From Marinagarivorans sp. UBA5868 (GTDB taxonomy: Bacteria; Pseudomonadota; Gammaproteobacteria; Pseudomonadales; Cellvibrionaceae): a stretch of DNA of 6,765 bases. The position numbers and the translations under genes were made by a program. The notes below the pieces were generated by a model that worked only from the letters and a program-made list of their open reading frames with translations, was not told where the DNA came from and made no database searches. Positions within the stretch are counted from its first letter, which is position 1; each line of letters begins with the position of its first letter. The stretch is from positions 25,794-32,558 of the forward strand of contig DJFQ01000025.1 in assembly GCA_002432095.1 (NCBI GenBank). The letters run 5' to 3'. Positions 6,043-6,765 of this stretch are shown piece by piece.

Positions 6043-6269
6043 AATAACTTAACCTTTTATATTGGACTTATAGGGAGCGCGACTAGCGCCGCCTGCACCC
6101 GGACAGATCTGACGAAATACGCTCGCCCGATCCGGTTTCGGTGTTGAAAAAATTATGCGTTCTAATGTAGCCAGCTACTGCTCTGATAGATAGGTATGGG
6201 CGCAAAAAATGCGCCTCGGTAGCTTAGTAATACGTGCCGTTTCAGACCTTCCCGCCATGAAGAGATTCC
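6043..6269. promoter_or_regulatory. Divergent control region between bepA and the tusA-like gene
   Basis: This 227-bp gap should carry promoters for both sides, but no strong -35/-10 pair is visible. On the minus strand TATAAG (6072-6067) could be a -10 for bepA without a matching -35. On the plus strand TTGAAA (6144-6149) resembles a -35 but no -10 follows at 16-18 bp; TAATAC (6228-6233) resembles a -10 without a -35. Inverted repeats are GTAGC-CA-GCTAC (6167-6178), the 8-bp palindrome CAGATCTG (6104-6111) and a 6-bp hairpin at 6199-6215. I found no coding sequence here. Confidence 0.4.
6199..6215 (+). repeat. Short perfect hairpin with an oligo-A loop
   Basis: GGCGCA (6199-6204) and TGCGCC (6210-6215) form a 6-bp GC-rich stem around AAAAA. 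No T-run follows on either strand, so it is not a standard intrinsic terminator. It lies 55 bp before the tusA-like start and would be in the leader if transcription begins upstream. Its function is unknown. Confidence 0.4.
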
Positions 6270-6542
6270 ATGACCTCTGATAGAGAACTTCCCGATCTCA
6301 CTGCCGCGACCCAGGTAATCCCCAGTCTTACTGTGGATGCCACAGGTTTGCGTTGCCCGCTGCCTCTTCTTAAAGCGAAGCAGGCGCTCAATCAGTTACA
6401 GGTTGGTGAAGCTGTCAAAGTGACGGCCACTGACGCGGGTTCGGTGCGCGATTTCCACGCGTTTGCCGAACTCAGTGGTCACCGCATTATCCGCTTTGCG
6501 GAGCGCGATGGCGTTTACGAATACATCCTCGAAAAACGATAA
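6270..6542 (+). CDS. TusA-family sulfur carrier protein
   Basis: The 90-residue protein has the TusA/SirA fold signature: VDATGLRCPLPLLKAKQAL, with the persulfide-carrying cysteine at C29 in the CPxP motif (29-32), followed by VGEAVKVTATD and SVRDFHAFAELSGH. TusA-family proteins relay sulfur as a persulfide between cysteine desulfurase and acceptors in tRNA thiolation or molybdenum cofactor pathways. An N-terminal extension of about 15-18 residues precedes the domain compared with E. coli TusA (81 residues). Its position beside bepA recalls PA1006 of Pseudomonas aeruginosa, a TusA-like protein tied to molybdenum homeostasis, so it may be that paralogue rather than the tRNA-thiolating TusA. 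The ATG at 6270 is preceded by an AAGAGA Shine-Dalgarno; an ATG at 6257 is in another frame. perM follows after 20 bp, probably cotranscribed. The family is sure; the pathway is inference. Confidence 0.92.
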   Translation: MTSDRELPDLTAATQVIPSLTVDATGLRCPLPLLKAKQALNQLQVGEAVKVTATDAGSVRDFHAFAELSGHRIIRFAERDGVYEYILEKR

Positions 6543-6562
6543 GAACCTGTGGGGAGTTGGGC

Positions 6563-6765
6563 ATGATCAAGATTTTCGAACGCTGGATAGATCGATATTT
6601 CGCCGAAGAAGAGGCGGTATTGCTGGCGATACTATTGGTGGCTGCCGTCGTCATTATTATGACGCTTGGCGTCGTGCTGGCTCCCATGCTTACCGCAATC
6701 ATCATCGCGTTCCTGATGCAAGGACTCGTGCTGCGTCTGGTTGGCTGGGGTTTGCCTCACCTCTA
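6563..6765 (+). CDS. perM: PerM/AI-2E family transporter, N-terminal part (cut by window edge)
   Basis: Only the first 67 codons are present and the reading frame is open at the window end. A charged cytoplasmic start (FERWIDRYFAEEEA, residues 5-18) leads into a membrane segment (about 19-40) and a second one (about 41-58) ending in AFLMQGLVLRLVGWGLPHL, the typical opening of AI-2E family (UPF0118) proteins such as E. coli PerM. These are inner-membrane proteins of about 350 residues with roughly eight helices; substrates are poorly defined, autoinducer-2 export and ion transport being proposed for different members. The ATG at 6563 has an excellent Shine-Dalgarno, GGGGAG at 6551-6556, 6 nt upstream. 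It sits 20 bp behind the tusA-like gene, so the two probably share a message. In E. coli perM and bepA are neighbours too, which supports the call. Confidence 0.9.
   Translation, partial: MIKIFERWIDRYFAEEEAVLLAILLVAAVVIIMTLGVVLAPMLTAIIIAFLMQGLVLRLVGWGLPHL

Noticed and set aside
6144..6173. TTGAAA as -35 of a tusA promoter
   Set aside because: Hexamers at 16-18 bp (TGTAGC, GTAGCC, TAGCCA) do not resemble a -10; TAATGT is only 13-14 bp away.
6043..6180. Sigma-E promoter for bepA, expected from E. coli
   Set aside because: No GGAACTT-like -35 with a TCAGA/TCAAA-like -10 at about 16 bp spacing; a TCAGAT exists on the minus strand but with a 21-bp gap to the nearest GAAAC.

Overview
The window looks like chromosomal DNA of a gammaproteobacterium, probably a free-living, perhaps marine, relative of the Cellvibrionales/Pseudomonadales. 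This rests on protein resemblance (YciH, a BepA of almost exactly E. coli length, PerM, a PAS-GGDEF-EAL protein), moderate GC and the bepA/perM neighbourhood; I could not run a search. I see no mobile element, tRNA, rRNA or CRISPR array.

Layout. 1-238 (-) is the start of a YciH/SUI1 translation factor, cut by the window edge. 354-1169 (+) is a six-helix voltage-gated potassium channel with a C-terminal zinc ribbon. 1191-2078 (-) is a metallophosphoesterase that would usually be auto-annotated as LpxH-like but resembles the PlcP phospholipase C family. 2079-2417 is a rich regulatory gap. 2418-4580 (+) is a PAS-PAS-GGDEF-EAL cyclic-di-GMP enzyme. 4582-6042 (-) is the periplasmic protease/chaperone BepA. 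6270-6542 (+) is a TusA-family sulfur carrier, followed 20 bp later by perM (6563 onward, cut by the edge). Strands alternate, so genes meet as convergent pairs (gaps of 21 bp and 1 bp) or divergent pairs (115, 339 and 227 bp gaps).

The most interesting part is the 339-bp gap. On the side facing the metallophosphoesterase there are three copies of a GTCAT core at exactly 11-bp spacing with A/T-rich linkers, which is the architecture of a PhoB operator (Pho box), with a -10-like hexamer at the proper distance. Together with the PlcP-like protein this suggests phosphate-starvation control of membrane phospholipid turnover. On the other side, a sigma70-like promoter precedes a leader of about 147 nt for the GGDEF-EAL gene. 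This leader can fold so that an 8-nt segment pairs perfectly with the Shine-Dalgarno region of the GTG start, and an upstream domain has competing stems. That resembles a riboswitch or other structured translational control element; I do not recognise it as a known class.

How the genes work together: plcP and the cyclic-di-GMP gene share one control region, so phosphate status and cyclic-di-GMP signalling might be coordinated (inference). tusA-like and perM form a probable operon, divergent from bepA. The channel and yciH have no evident functional partner here.
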